Origin: Periplaneta americana
Lineage: Eukaryota; Arthropoda; Insecta; Blattodea; Blattidae
Direction: 5' to 3'
DNA: 64,000 bases
Assembly (NCBI RefSeq): GCF_040183065.1
Contig: NC_091117.1
Location: forward strand, 104,690,501 to 104,754,500
The first letter of the stretch is position 1, and every line of letters starts with the position of its first letter. The position numbers and the translations under genes are program-made. The notes beneath the pieces were generated by a model. The model was not told the DNA's origin and did no database searches. It saw nothing but the letters and a program-made list of their open reading frames with translations. Positions 21,506 to 32,767 of this stretch are shown one piece after another.

Positions 21506-23112
21506 TTCATTAACTCGGTCGTGAACTGACTTGACCCACTTGGTAATAAAACTTCACTTTTGTTCGCCGTTATAATCTAATTATATACTATAAACGAAGA
21601 GCCTATCAAATATTATATGGTTAAGAGCATTCCATTTTTTCTCTAAACAAAATCGGGACATCTATACGAAATACTGGCAAAAGGAAGAGAATGATAATTT
21701 GCGTTAAGAAGCAAGTTTCATTATTAAATCGAAGCAAATGGATCAACCTATAAAAGTAATTATTACAGGGTAGCATTTTTATTGGACTAGTAGCAAAATA
21801 AGGTCAAACTGTTATTTTCCTTTTTTATCACTATTGTTTGTTTAACCTTCCAGATTATCTATTAAATACCATACTGCAATTTGAAGAGCTGCCAATTTAA
21901 ATAACCTGTATATATGTGATTTATCGATGACAGTTTCGTAATTTTTGCTAAAAATACGTGCATAGCGATTCTGTATTACGAAACAAACAAGAAAGTGTGA
22001 GTCCTACAAGAAATTAGGGACATATGGAATTCTTATTATCATAAGATCTTCTATAACGTAATAGCTATTTTGCAATGTTTTGGTAGCAACAAGATGGCGT
22101 CAGGGCCATCAAACCGGCTTCACTCCGTCCAATGGTATTAAGATGCTAGTGTCTACTCTATTGTATTCTGTGCTCGTTGGAGCAAACACAATATCACTCT
22201 AAAATCTCCCGCCTCCACTCTGCGTTGCCAAACCTACCCATGCCCCGGCTTGTAACTAAAGAAGGCTCTGGCCAGAGCCTTCTTTAGTTACAAGCCGGGG
22301 CCATACGTCGGCAACACTGTAATTATCTGTCACCCGGAGGCTGACCGTACAGTACACGTGTTTGTGCTAATGTCGATTTCCAATGTAAATTAATGTTACA
22401 ATATAAGTGTGTGTCGATGGAATTATGTTTGCTGTCGTACCAAACGTTAATTGTTGATGTATTATAAACTAAATGCGTGTTGGTGATAAAAAAACAAGAC
22501 AATAAATGAAAAAAAAAATGGTTGCAGTCTTTGGGAATTTTTACGGTTATGGATAACAAAGTAATTGACTATTCTATTAAATATTGTATAACCACATTTT
22601 TATATTCTTATTTGTGATATGTGTGTATCAGAATTCTAGTCAAATTGTTGGGTCTCACCTGCTATATCAATAAAGTTACGCCGTTGGTTTTCAAAGTCAT
22701 TGTAAACAGCTGTTTTGTGATCCCATAAATGTTGCAGTTTTGTTGAAGATTCGGAATGCCTGCTATACGTCAGAACTATCTATAATTTGTACATGCATAT
22801 AATCATTTTGTTGGTTTGGTCAATGTTACTTATGTTCCGCCCACTATAGAGACATAGGCCAATTTTACACATATTTAGTATAACTTGTTGCTTCTTTGAC
22901 AGGTTAGGTTTGGTTAGTTTAGGTTTTTGTTATAGCCTACCTTGCATATACGATTATAGCGCAACATTGGCAGTGATAAAAGTGAAATATTCGTTCAGTG
23001 GGCTTGGATACTCTACATTTGTTACGTATTATGTTGAAGGGATGTGTTTTCATTTTTTCATAGATTGTTTTACTTGGCTTAACTGTATTTACATCCTCAT
23101 ACTTTTATTATA

Positions 23113-23957
23113 ATAGGAATGTCAATAGTTTCTTCTGTTTACATTTTATTTTAGGCCTATTTGCATAATTCACATTCTTAGCTTGTTTTCTGTAGTTATA
23201 TTTATTTAAAATTATATTTTAAAAAGTTTATAACAAATAATTTAGGATAACAGTATTGTTATGGTGACTGGCCAGGTTCAAACTGAAACTGGCTTCCTGG
23301 ACATCTGAAATATTTATAGAAAAGCACGACATAATCACATGAAATTAAAATGCATATGATATCCTACACCTTTCATGGCAGAGGTGAAACAACATTAAGC
23401 GGCAAAACATTGTCAATTTACTAGCCACATAATGGTTAATTGATTGGAATAGGGTATTGCGAAAGTACATCATTATTTTATTTATTTTTGGTACAAGTAA
23501 CATTTCTTTAAGTATTTATTTATTTTCCCTTGTACCAATAGGAATGTCAATAGTTCTTCTGTTTACATTTTATTTTAGGCCTATTTGCATAATTCACATT
23601 CTTAGCTTGTTTTCTGTAGTTATATTTATTTAAAATTATATTTTAAAAAGTTTATAACAAATAATTTAGGGTAACAGTATTGTTATGGTGACTGGCCAGG
23701 TTCAAACTGAAACTGGCTTCCTGGACATCTGAAATATTTATAGAAAAGCACGACATAATCACATGAAATTAAAATGCATATGATATCCTACACCTTTCAT
23801 GGCAGAGGTGAAACAACATTAAGCGGCAAAACATTGTCAATTTACTAGCCACATAATGGTTAATTGATTGGAATAGAGTATTGCGAAAGTACATCATTAT
23901 TTTATTTATTTTTGGTACAAGTAACATTTCTTTAAGTATTCATTTATTTTCCCTTGT
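23113..23957. repeat. Tandem duplication, unit about 425 bp, two copies
   Basis: TAGGAATGTCAATAGTTTCT at about 23115 recurs at about 23540 (one T shorter). The following sequence is nearly identical through TACAAGTAACATTTCTTTAA. It lies inside copy B. Copy A has only one partial version of the unit. Confidence 0.9.
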
Positions 23958-24512
23958 AGCACCAATAAAAAAACAAGTATGTTTTTATTTTTTTTTTTAA
24001 TTATAAGTGTAGTTGCTACGACACATAGGCACACAGCACTTTCTAGGCATCTGAAATATTTGTAGAAAAACACGATAGATAATCGCAGAAGATAATATTA
24101 AAATATATCCTAAACCTTTCACAGGTGAAACACCAATAAGTCGCAAAACACTGTCAATTTGCTAGCCACAAATTTGTTAACTGAATGGAACTTAAGAATA
24201 CTGCGTAGGAACTTACGTCTTTATTGCATTATTGATTTTATTATTTTCGGTGCAAGGAATATCTTTGGTAATTTCATAGAAGACGGGCACTTGGTTGAAT
24301 ATAGTAAGTATTACCAACTTCTTTATTTCAGAGTTAAATGTTAGTGATCTTTTAGTGACTTTTACATGTTAGTTCTAGGTTTTTGTACTAGGTGTCGCCG
24401 TGATTTTTTTTTTTAATTTGGTTGGTTATACAGTAGAGTTGTGGTATTGGTTGTAGTTGTGAGTTGTAGTTTGTTTGGTGGGGTTTGAAGTTAGAGGTTT
24501 ACGTTGTATCTG

Positions 24513-26729
24513 ATGGCCGAAGGATTTGAAACTCTGTCTTTTTATGATATTTTTGAGAGATGTGTTAATATAGAAAAGAGTGTAAAGTTTTGTATTGATT
24601 TCGGTTTAATTCCGTCGTTCGAGAGTAAGAATTGTGTGGATTGTGGTGAAGAAAACTCTGTTTGTGTGGTTTCGAGGAATGATCTGGTGAATTTCCCTTA
24701 TAGACTAAGATGGGTAATTTCATAGAAGACGGGCACTTGGTTGAATATAGTATGTATTACCAACTTTTTTATTTCAGAGTTAAATGTTAGTGATCTTTTA
24801 GTGACTTTTACATGTTAGTACTAGGTTTTTATACTAGGTGTCGCCGTGATTTTCTTTTAATTTGATTGGTTATAGTTGTCATTTGTTCTAGAATTTTCGT
24901 TAATTTTGAATGGATAATGACGTTATCAGTTGTTCTTGGTTGTTTGACGTGAGTGGTGTTATGTTGTGTCTGATGGCTAAAGCTATTGAAAGTTTGTCAT
25001 TTTATGATTTTCTTTCGATTTGATTGGTTATAGTTGTAATTTATTCTAGAATTTTCATTAATTTTGAATGGATAATGACGTCAGTTGTTCCTGGTTGTTT
25101 GACGTGAGTGATGTTACATTGTAGATTTGTCTGCATTTGTCGAATGAGCATCATCATGCTTACGAAAAGGCACTTTTCAGTGCCAATAATTTATTTTGTG
25201 TGCACAAGGTTGGAATTTTGAAGTAAGAGGGAAAGGAAGAAATCCGTGTTCTGAAATTATTGATTAAATTTTGTGTCGATTTTGGTTTAGTTCTTTCGCT
25301 GGTGATTAAGGATTGTGTTGAATGTTGAGGAGAAAACTGTTTTTTCTGTGGTTTAAAGAAATTACTTACTGAATTTTCTGGAGATGTTATGGTGTAATAA
25401 GTGTTCGAAGAGAATTTCATTTAGTGTAAAGACGTGGTTTATTTATGCACAGTTGACTGTACGACAAAGTGTTAGTTAGTTCTTTGTTGCTTGCATGGTT
25501 TAAGTTTAGATTGCCTTAAAGCCTGTGTCATTTATATTGGAAGTGAAGTGGTTGTCGATGAAGACGTCAATGAGAATTGAATTTTATTTGATAAGGTGAT
25601 AAATTGTTATGTTTTGTTTTGTGTTTTTGTGATTTTTGGGGATAAAGTGCGGACGAAAACTACCAGAAAAGTACTACCAACTATGAAGTTCGAATGCCAC
25701 GAAACGCCAAAAAAAATCAAAGGCGAAAAATTAAATATATTTTCATTTTTTGGAGGGCTTGTTCTTCTTTAAAAATACGAATATATATTTGATTTTTCAT
25801 CTTTGATTTTGCGATGTTTGGTGACATTTGGACTTCATAGTTGGCAGAACGGTTTTGGTAGTTTTCGTCAGCCATGTTGGATTTTGCCCGTCTTCTAGGA
25901 AATTACCCTAAGATGTTATAAGTGTTCTAAAAGAACTTCATTTTGTGTGAATACGTGGTTCAGTTTTGCGAAATTGAGTGTACGTCAAAGTATTGGTTTA
26001 ATTCTTTGTTGGTTGCATGGTTTAACTCTAGGAGCTGCTGCGTCTAAAATCGGCACGAATATTAATTCTGTGTTAGATTATTATGGCTTTTGTAGGGAGG
26101 TCGCTTATGTAATTAGTGTTAATAATTCTATTCCTATTGGTGGGTTTGGAAAAATTGTGGAGATTGATGAATCTCACATTGTAACTCGTAAATTCAATAG
26201 AGGACGTTTAACACGTAGTGAAAAGCGTCAGATGTGGGTTTTTGGAGGAATTGAGAGAGAGAGTAGGAACTGTTTCATCACGAGAGTAGGTAATCGAGAT
26301 AAAGATACTTTGATTCCACTGATAAAATCTTTCATTTTGCCAGGGACGAAGATAGTAAGTGATGGTTGGAAGGCTTACAGAGAACTGATGAAGGAGGGTT
26401 ATGTGCACGAGGTTGTAAATCATTCGTTAGAATTTGTGAGAGAAGATGATAGCAGTGTACATACTCAAAATGTTGAAAGATTGTGGAAATCACTGAAGAG
26501 CAGTATCAAACGAGAAGGTAGACCTGGGTGTAAGGACGAAATGTACATTTTTCAATTTATTTATGTGAATTCTCTGAAGGCTCGTGGATATACCACTCCT
26601 AATGCTATTTTGCCAGTGTTTTTACGGGACATTGGAAAAGTTTATCCTGGATATGGGAAGACTGGTTTGAAGCCTGTATCATATACTGGGAGTGAAATGA
26701 GTGTTGTTGAAGACGTTAGTGACGATTGA
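24513..26729 (+). CDS. Merlin (ISXO2/IS1016-type) transposase, interrupted by a second Merlin
   Basis: The N-terminal segment runs from ATG 24513 (MAEGFETLSFYDIFERCV) through a CVDCGEEN zinc-ribbon half to the insertion at 24712. The rest runs 25916-26729 and starts CYKCSKRTSFCVNTWFSFAK, the second zinc-ribbon half. If the inner element and one copy of its 8-bp duplication are left out, the reading frame is continuous, about 337 codons with no stop or shift. Catalytic-type blocks are VEIDESHIVTRKF, VSDGWKAYREL and THTQNVERLWKSLK-like, giving D, D and E in ISXO2 order. So the gene was probably intact when the inner copy landed. As it stands it is disrupted. The acidic tail (VVEDVSDD) is dispensable-looking. 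Confidence 0.9.
24713..25907 (+). mobile_element. Merlin element (inner), nested in the outer Merlin gene
   Basis: Ends GGTAATTTCATAGAAGACGG and GCCCGTCTTCTAGGAAATTA. CTAAGATG flanks it at 24705-24712 and 25908-25915. Its first 150 bp are almost the same as the outer element. Further in, around 25270-25520, it has a decayed copy of the N-terminal coding region with stops and then breaks off, so the DDE core is lost. It is non-autonomous and could have been moved by the outer element's enzyme. Confidence 0.95.
25640..25878. repeat. Large inverted repeat near the right end of the inner Merlin
   Basis: GACGAAAACTACCAGAAAAG at about 25654 pairs with the sequence ending GTAGTTTTCGTC at about 25870. 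Pairing continues through CCAACTATGAAGT, AATGCCAC/GTCAC-AAAC, AAATCAAAG and AAATATAT. The loop is about 45 bp. It is a snapback of the terminal region. Confidence 0.85.
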
Positions 26730-26777
26730 ATTTTCTTTGGTTAGGTAAGTAATGATTGTGTTTATAAATTTTTTCTT

Positions 26778-26960
26778 CGATTTTAGATTGTTTGGTGTAA
26801 TTTAAAAGTTCATTTTGGTACAATTTCTTTTGGTAGTTTTCGTTCGCCATCTTGGATTTTGTCCGTCTTGATTTTAAATTATTTGGTGTAATTTAAAGGT
26901 TCATAGTTGGCAATATGTTTTGGTAGTTTTCGTCCGCCATCTTGGATTTTGCCCGTCTTC
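26778..26960. repeat. Tandem duplication, unit about 90 bp, subterminal in outer Merlin
   Basis: TTTGGTGTAATTTAAA, TTTTGGTAGTTTTCG, CGCCATCTTGGATTTTG and CCGTCTTG occur in that order twice in succession. Confidence 0.85.
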
Positions 26961-27320
26961 TATGAAATTACCATATCTTTTTTATTTATTTATTTACCTT
27001 CGTACTATCAATAAAAACATGTTTTTTTTTGTAATTATTTTAAGTGGCAGCCTTTGTATGTAAGTAGCCTACTTACGCCGTATTGTGAAGTATAGCTAAT
27101 TGAATGCAATAAAACACTATTTTCGAACCCGTAATAATTTACATCACTACTCTGAATTTTGATCTTACCTTTGTGCATGAAGTAATATTGAAAAAAATAC
27201 GCGTTACGTATAACGAAAGCAATGAGCAAACACAATATCACTCTAAAATCTCCCGCCTCCACTCTGCGTTGCCAAACCTACCCATGCCCCGGCTTGTAAC
27301 TGAAGAAGGCTCTGCTCTGG

Positions 27321-29339
27321 CCTAATACATCTCACATTTATTTTTTTGTTTTACTTTTTTTGTTGTTTTTGTAATAGGAATATGTATGGTACATTAGTGT
27401 CAGCCTATAAAAGCTTTTTACTTTAACAGAAATTATTAACAAACAGGAATATTAATTAGATTTTTAAGTGAGATGACGGATGATGACGGTAGTTGCGATT
27501 CCACGTACTCTCGAGATATTCTGCGATTCTGCTCCATCTAGAATCAAATATGTAAAAATCCACATAATAATTCATATTTTAGGTACACGATGGCACCATC
27601 AGCAGTGAACAATGGGTAGGGAAATAATTCAAGCAGTTCAACCTTTCGTCAAGTAGAGGTTGCCACTAATATCCCACCTTGGCCAGGCTGGCAAATTCAC
27701 AAAAATTTGTGACCTGAAAATCGATTCCAGACCTCTCTCTTTCGACCTGTTACCAAAACAGTCAACAAACAGCAAAAATAAACAAGTTGAAGTATTATCA
27801 AACTTCAATGGTTGCGTGTCTGCTGGACAAATGTCTTTCAAGAATATGTTCAGTTACTTCTGAAAACGGTTTGTTGCTTTACATACGAGAAGAAATGCAT
27901 GCCTGGATTGAGTAAACTTAATAGATATAATCAGATTTGTGCATAACTAATCCCATTATGAAATTCAAGTTTGAATTTAATGTTGCAATACTATGGGATG
28001 ATGAATTCGAGAGCTCTCTGGTACCGGTATGAATAGGTTAAGTGTTGTGTAGACATGCTAGAAATTGTGGTGACATGCATCACTTGTAGTATTTAAAATA
28101 ATTAAATGGAATAGATCTTGTCTACGAAACTGTTTAAATGCAGAATAAGTAGTCACAATAATACACGCCACTTTTGAGCGTTAGAATCCTAATAATTGTG
28201 ACATGCTCACTTTGTATGTTGTATTTTGTTATTATATGTGGGTCAGTATAAAATATGTGCTATTTTAATCATGTTAACCATAAAACCCACCTCTTTCATA
28301 TCCTACTTTACACGAAATTGGTGATAAAAGACTTTCTTTGTGTCTGTATGCATTTTTGAAATGCAGTTATGATCAATACAATATTTTTTGCTATTTCGAA
28401 TGGTTCTCCATACAGAAGGCTTAAGATATGCAAAGATAGCGGAAATGTAAATAGTTTTTACGCCAAGCAAGCATATTATTCTGTAAATACAATAGTACCG
28501 GTACGCGCAACTTATTTCAAAAGCCTAGGATAAAAATAAATAATTTATTTTAAAGAACTTGTTTTAAAGACCTCGTTTAGGCCTAATTCTCAGTTATTCT
28601 TTTGATGGCCTTGTTAATTTGTAATTGAATTTAATTATTATGTTGGTTTTGCGATTACGAAAATTACTTAGTCTATTGTTAATTTTCTCTGTCACAGTTC
28701 CCATTCTTATTTTTAGTCAGGTTCATACACCCATAATACAGTAGAAGTTCATTCGCATATATTATATCAGAACGTTATCATTGTGCACTACACTGAGTTA
28801 TAAATACGGTTGTGATTGGTATTGCGTATTCGAACTCTTGTGTGGACAGTGTGGAGGCTCGGCGTTATCTTGCTCAATAACATTTCATGGCCTTATTACA
28901 TTACTTGCTATAGCCTACATGTAGACCCTATATTAACTTACCTTATATATTATTCTTGGTTATTACTGTTTTATTGTTTTTTGTTTATTTGTAACACCTA
29001 TATTGTTACATCAGTATAAGCTTAGAGGTAACCTCTTCTTCACTCTTGGTAGTTAGGCCTACTTACGGTATGCATTTCTATTAAGATTGTATTTTGGATA
29101 CAAAGCATTTGAACAGTACATACTAGCCTTTTTTCTGCTTTTTAGCACGTAGGCCTATGCTTTTTTATATGGTGTACCCTATACTAGTAAAATATTATAA
29201 AAATTAGGTTAATTTCAAAAATTAGGTTAATTTCTTACACTGAAATTCCTTTATGAAATTGAAACAAAATTTTTCTGGCCTAAGCCAAACAACTTATATA
29301 ACTAGATTTAAACATAGTAGGCCTATATGTATTTCATAC
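27321..29339. other. No gene seen
   Basis: About 2 kb of unique-looking AT-rich DNA. Short frames at 27638-27863 and 28816-29019 show no family motif and no paired splice signals. Possibly host intergenic or intronic sequence. Confidence 0.4.
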
Positions 29340-29745
29340 TCATTCATTCGTTCATTCATTCATAATGTTCTGCCCAAGGGCAGATCTTTCACTGCAAACC
29401 TGGCATTCTTCAATCTTTTCTATTTTCCTCCTTCCTCTTATTCTCCGCATTTTACCCATGTATTTTAATGTTGTATATCATCTGATATCTTCTTGTGCCC
29501 CTAATTTTTCTAATGTTCACCATTCCTTCCATTGCATCCTTCAGTGGGCAGTTTCTTTTTAGCCAGTGGCCTAGCAAATTCCTTTTTATCTTCCCGATCA
29601 GTTTCAGCATCATTCTTTCTTCACCCACCCTTTCTAGCACAGCTTCGTTTCTTATTCTCTCTGTCCATTTCACATGCTTCATTTTTCTCCATATCCACAT
29701 TTCAAATGCTTCCAGTCTTAAAAGTTCATTTCTAGTAAGTTAGAC
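29340..29745 (-). mobile_element. Non-LTR retrotransposon 3' end with (ATTC)n tail
   Basis: The reverse frame gives MWIWRKMKHVKWTERIRNEA, then VLERVGEERMMLKLIGKIKR, NLLGHWLKRNCPLKDAMEGM and, after a slip, a block resembling RRKIEKIEECQVC. These are the C-terminal signatures of insect endonuclease-RT LINEs after the RT domain. The tail is CATTCATTCGTTCATTCATT (forward strand) at 29338-29362. The copy is 5'-truncated to about 400 bp. Confidence 0.8.
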
Positions 29746-30097
29746 CTAATTTATTTGGTACACATCGGCCTACATCCCTTCCGAAGGAAAATAGGTATAC
29801 TTAGTATGCACTTTGTATTAATAAGAATTTTAAATTTCATCAGTTCAGTTTATAAACAACTGCAATACACTGAACTTGAATGCTGAAAACTTACTGATTT
29901 ATATCTAGAGACTAGGTATCCTGAGGTGTCAGCCATGTATTGCATTTTGTTAAATCAATATACTGGATTTTAAATAAGAGTTTAAGTATTACCTACTGCA
30001 GATATTTGTTAGAATTAAGGAGTTTGCGTAATTTTAGTAACAGGTTTTATTGTTTAAAAAGTAAAAATAAAAATCAGTACAATATGACTTTTTAAAT
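29746..30097. other. No gene seen
   Basis: AT-rich flank with no motif. Confidence 0.4.
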
Positions 30098-31052
30098 TGA
30101 ATCACTGATTGGAAAAGGGAAGTATGTTCATGCACCTATGTTTTGAGAAAAACTTATTAACACTTACAATATTGTTCCTACAGCTTTGTGATGCATTACA
30201 AAATTGTAGAACTAAGTTCCCTGTACTGTATGGTAAGTCATTTCAGCGCATTCGATAAATATTTTTGAATCTATCCTCTTTTGAAGTTGATGGACAGTCT
30301 TCCTTTTTCCAATAAATTATCAATTCTCATGGGTAATTTTCAAAGAAACTCAATTAAACACAGGTTTAATCTGCTATTTATTGTTAGTTAAATTTCTGTT
30401 GTTAACACAGTGTCAAAATTATTTAATTTCAGTCAAACATCTTAAGAATTTAATAATTTGTGCTGTTGTATTAAAAATAATTTTAATTAACAATTTAACT
30501 ACTAATCTTCTTCATCAGATTGGATAGGATTTCTTGTGGGCCACTGAAGAATGTTGTTATAAAACTCCTGATACTCTGATGGAATATATTTAATTATTTT
30601 GTTAACATCTTGCAGCTTCTTGGGATGTATAGGAACTTTGGAGTCGTATGCCATATTTCTAGGAGCAGATGATGCTTCTCTTCCCTTAATAAAGTCTGTA
30701 TGTCTTGTGATACAATCCATCTATCCATTCCGAAGAAACAACATAGCCTGGGGTTTTCTATTTATAGGTCAAATGCCGGCAGTTACCAAGTGAAAATTTT
30801 TCCTTCATGTGACTATTTAGGGCAATATAAGATTTTTTAAAGAAGTGTGACCACTATTCTTTAACATCAATGATATCTTGATGTCCAATAATCTTGACAT
30901 GAAAAGCATTCTGTGTTTTTCTTGAATTAACTATCACCTCAATATATTGTTTGATAGAGTAGATTCTGTCTTGTTTTTGCACCGTAGGAACAAGTGATCT
31001 CGTACAGGAAAATAGTGCTGAATTACCTGAAACTTGGCAGTCATTGTTCGAT

Positions 31053-31309
31053 TTTTTTATTTTATTAGGTTATTTTACGACGCTGTATCAACATCTAGGT
31101 TATTTAGCATCTGAATGATATGAAGGTGATAATGCCGGTAAAATGAATCCGGGGTCCAGCACCGAAAGTTACCCAGCATTTGCTCGTATTGGGTTGAGGG
31201 AAAACCCCGGGAAAAACCTCAACCAGGTAACTTGCCCCTACCGGGATTCAAACCCGGGCCACCTGGTTTCACAGCCAGATGCGCTGACCGTTGCTCCACA
31301 GGTGTGGAC
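31053..31309 (-). mobile_element. tRNA-derived SINE (type 1), 12-bp target duplication
   Basis: TCATTGTTCGAT flanks it at 31041-31052 and 31310-31321. On the reverse strand the head has an A box (GAGCAACGGTCAGCGCATCTGG) in the frame TGG-NN-GCG and a B box GGTTTGAATCCCGG. A conserved body follows with GGGGTTTTCCCTCAACCCAA, GGACCCCGGATTCATTTTAC and ATCACCTTCATATCATTCAG, then a T-rich-free AT tail. RNA polymerase III transcription is expected from the boxes. Confidence 0.95.
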
Positions 31310-31349
31310 TCATTGTTCGATAAATAAGGCAATGTAAAACAGTGTTATT

Positions 31350-31867
31350 GTCCACACCTGTGGAGTAATGGTTAGCACGTCTGGCCGCGAAACCAGGTGG
31401 CCCGGATTCGATTCCCGGTAGGGTCTAGTTACCTGGTTGAGATTTTTTCCGGGGTTTTCCCCTCAACCCAATATGAGCAAATACTGGGTATACTGGGGAC
31501 AGAACATCTAGAAGCTTGGAGACGGTTACTTTTAAGCGGTCCGACCACCCTGTCCTCCTGCACTAGCAGGTACGGTACCATTCAGCTGCAAAACATTTTC
31601 TGAACAGAAGTTATTGTATTGTGAGAGTGCAGCTGGATCAATGAAAGTAGATGGTCAACGTTTTTAGTTTGTAGTGCAACAAACAATTCTGCTGTGTGTG
31701 GGTTCTTCTGTAGTGACGTCACTGAAGCCTCTAGTTGTTCTGTCTCCGGTGTAAATATCGGTGTTGGACCCCGGACTCATTTCACCAACATTATCACCTT
31801 CATCACATTCAGACGCTAAATAACCTAAGCTGTTGATAAAGTTTCTTAAAATAACCCACTAAAAAAG
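31350..31867 (+). mobile_element. tRNA-derived SINE (type 1) with a 270-bp internal insertion
   Basis: CAGTGTTATT flanks it at 31340-31349 and 31868-31877. The head and first half of the SINE (31350-31486) and its second half (about 31757-31867) are separated by about 270 bp of unrelated sequence at 31487-31756. The insert has no recognised ends. The whole composite, or the SINE before the insertion, landed next to the inverted SINE copy, giving a head-to-head pair. Confidence 0.85.
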
Positions 31868-32399
31868 CAGTGTTATTTCGATTCTGTTCGCCACAAGAAT
31901 CACTAAACACATGTAATTCTTTCAGTGAGTCAAATAGTTTACTTATGTGGTCATTGGGAAATGTACAGACTTCATTGAGGCCTTGATTTATAATATATGT
32001 TCAGAGAAATATTTAGCAGTAGAAATATAACTCATGAAACATAACAGATCTTACCTTCATGATGGACGAGGCAGTTTTGCTGGCACAATTCCTCCTTTTA
32101 AAGTTATGTAAGTTATTCTTTTCCTAAAGATCTACCTCTCTTGCGTTTTTCTTTTACAAAGCCTATTCATTAATATTTCTTACTCTCTTTCTTCTCCGTT
32201 TTATTTGTTCATTATCAGAATTACTTTCACTCATGTTGCTATGGATGATTTACAGACAACGAGCTTACAACCACACTGAGAGCAATATTAGCAAATGTAA
32301 ACGAGACACAGACTTCCTACCTGACATCTGGTGGTGATGCTTACGATAGTGATTGGAAAAAGGAAGAAAGTCCGGACATTCTTTCCTTATTCTACTAAC

Positions 32400-32612
32400 C
32401 TCATCTCATCTCACTACATCTCGCCAAAATGTAAAAAAAAAAAATTGTACAAAATTGTAAAAATTGTAGAAAATTACTAAATTGTAAAACTATAAAAATT
32501 TGTAAAAATTGTAATTGTAATATTGTAAAATGTTGACATGTTCCACATCTTAAAGCTTCATTGCTCATGTAAGATCTATGGAATAAAATAAATGAATAAA
32601 TGAATAAAAGAA
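32400..32612 (+). mobile_element. LINE 3'-UTR fragment with (AATAAATG)n tail
   Basis: A run of AAAATTGTAAAAATTGTA-type units, then TGTTGACATGTTCCACATCT, GCTTCATTGCTCATG and AAGATCTATGGAATAAAATA, ending in repeated AATGAATAA. The layout (xxTTGTTCCACAT...ATGGAAT...AATAAATG) parallels the 3' end of the reverse-strand LINE at 47500. Only noncoding sequence is present. Confidence 0.6.
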
Positions 32613-32767
32613 TTGCAAATTTTAGTAAGCTGTTGTTACTTCATTGTTATTGCTGGTAGACTCTTCCTTTTTCACTAATCGATGGGTGGATGGCTCAAGA
32701 AAAGAATTTATATCTCAGTTTATTTTCGAAAAAATTGGACTTTCTTCCTTATTCCAATCAGTGATTC

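Larger units (their letters stand above)
20881..22179 (+). mobile_element. P-like DNA element with 8-bp target duplication, in copy A
   Basis: GAGCAAAC flanks it at 20873-20880 and 22180-22187. Copy B at about 27225 shows the empty site with one GAGCAAAC. The ends are CAACGAGCACAGAAT, inverted at the right. Inner inverted similarity includes GTGAAGCCG and GCTACCAAAACATTGC. The 1.3-kb body carries one THAP-type exon. Eight-base duplication, a CA start and a THAP domain together fit the P superfamily, but the same is partly true of other THAP elements. Confidence 0.85.
19231..22271. mobile_element. Inverted-repeat transposon family 'CCAGAGCC', copy A
   Basis: Starts CCAGAGCCTTCTTTAGTTAC and ends with its exact reverse complement, at 22272 directly abutting copy B. 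No transposase of its own is visible. The short reverse frame at 19282-19515 is shared with copy B but has stops near both ends and no motif, so I read it as noncoding. Removal of the P-like insertion leaves a 1.7-kb non-autonomous element. Superfamily not determined. Confidence 0.85.
24267..26972 (+). mobile_element. Merlin transposon (outer), 8-bp target duplication
   Basis: Ends GGTAATTTCATAGAAGACGG and, at the right, the reverse complement. ATATCTTT is at 24259-24266 and 26973-26980. Copy A shows the unoccupied sequence (GCAAGGAATATCTTATTTAT at about 20613). It encodes an ISXO2/IS1016-type transposase. The target duplication and the terminal sequence fit the Merlin superfamily. Confidence 0.95.
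22272..27320. mobile_element. Inverted-repeat transposon family 'CCAGAGCC', copy B
   Basis: Starts CCAGAGCCTTCTTTAGTTAC at 22272 with no base between it and copy A. It ends GGCTTGTAACTGAAGAAGGC then TCTGCTCTGG. It is collinear with copy A for well over 1 kb at each side. It carries the Merlin insertion (24267-26972) and a 425-bp tandem duplication that copy A lacks, and lacks the P-like element that copy A has. So the two copies were separate before or soon after they became adjacent. Confidence 0.85.
30502..32270 (-). pseudogene. DUF7869-type transposon protein, interrupted by two SINEs
   Basis: Pieces in order on the reverse strand. At about 32240 comes a basic N-terminus (NSDNEQIKRRRK), then GGIVPAKLPRPS. 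After a possible GTAAG donor near 32057, at about 31990-31870 comes FPNDHISKLFDSLKELHVFS, followed by DSCGEQNRNNT, the equivalent of the SD-GQN catalytic block of the family. SINEs at 31350-31867 and 31053-31309 are then skipped. Next are HYFPVRDHLFLRC (the VRGHSF block) and, at 30502-30720, KLQDVNKIIKYIPSEYQEFY, the closing motif. The gene is dead but its domain order is fully traceable. Confidence 0.7.
30098..32767 (-). mobile_element. DUF7869-type DNA transposon, second copy, with nested SINEs
   Basis: Left end TGAATCACTGATTGGAAAAG; the right end is its inverse (TGAATCACTGATTGGAATAA in reverse). A third inner copy of the same end, GATTGGAAAAAGGAAGAAAG, lies at 32354-32373. The interior reads as a reverse-strand DUF7869 protein with two SINEs and one LINE 3' end inserted. 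No clear target duplication was found. The ends differ from those of the element at 651-1971, so two distinct families with related proteins are present. Confidence 0.65.

Noticed and set aside
31350-31430. Functional tRNA gene
   Set aside because: A and B boxes are present, but the cloverleaf is incomplete and the sequence continues into a SINE body; the same holds for the other tRNA-like heads in the window.
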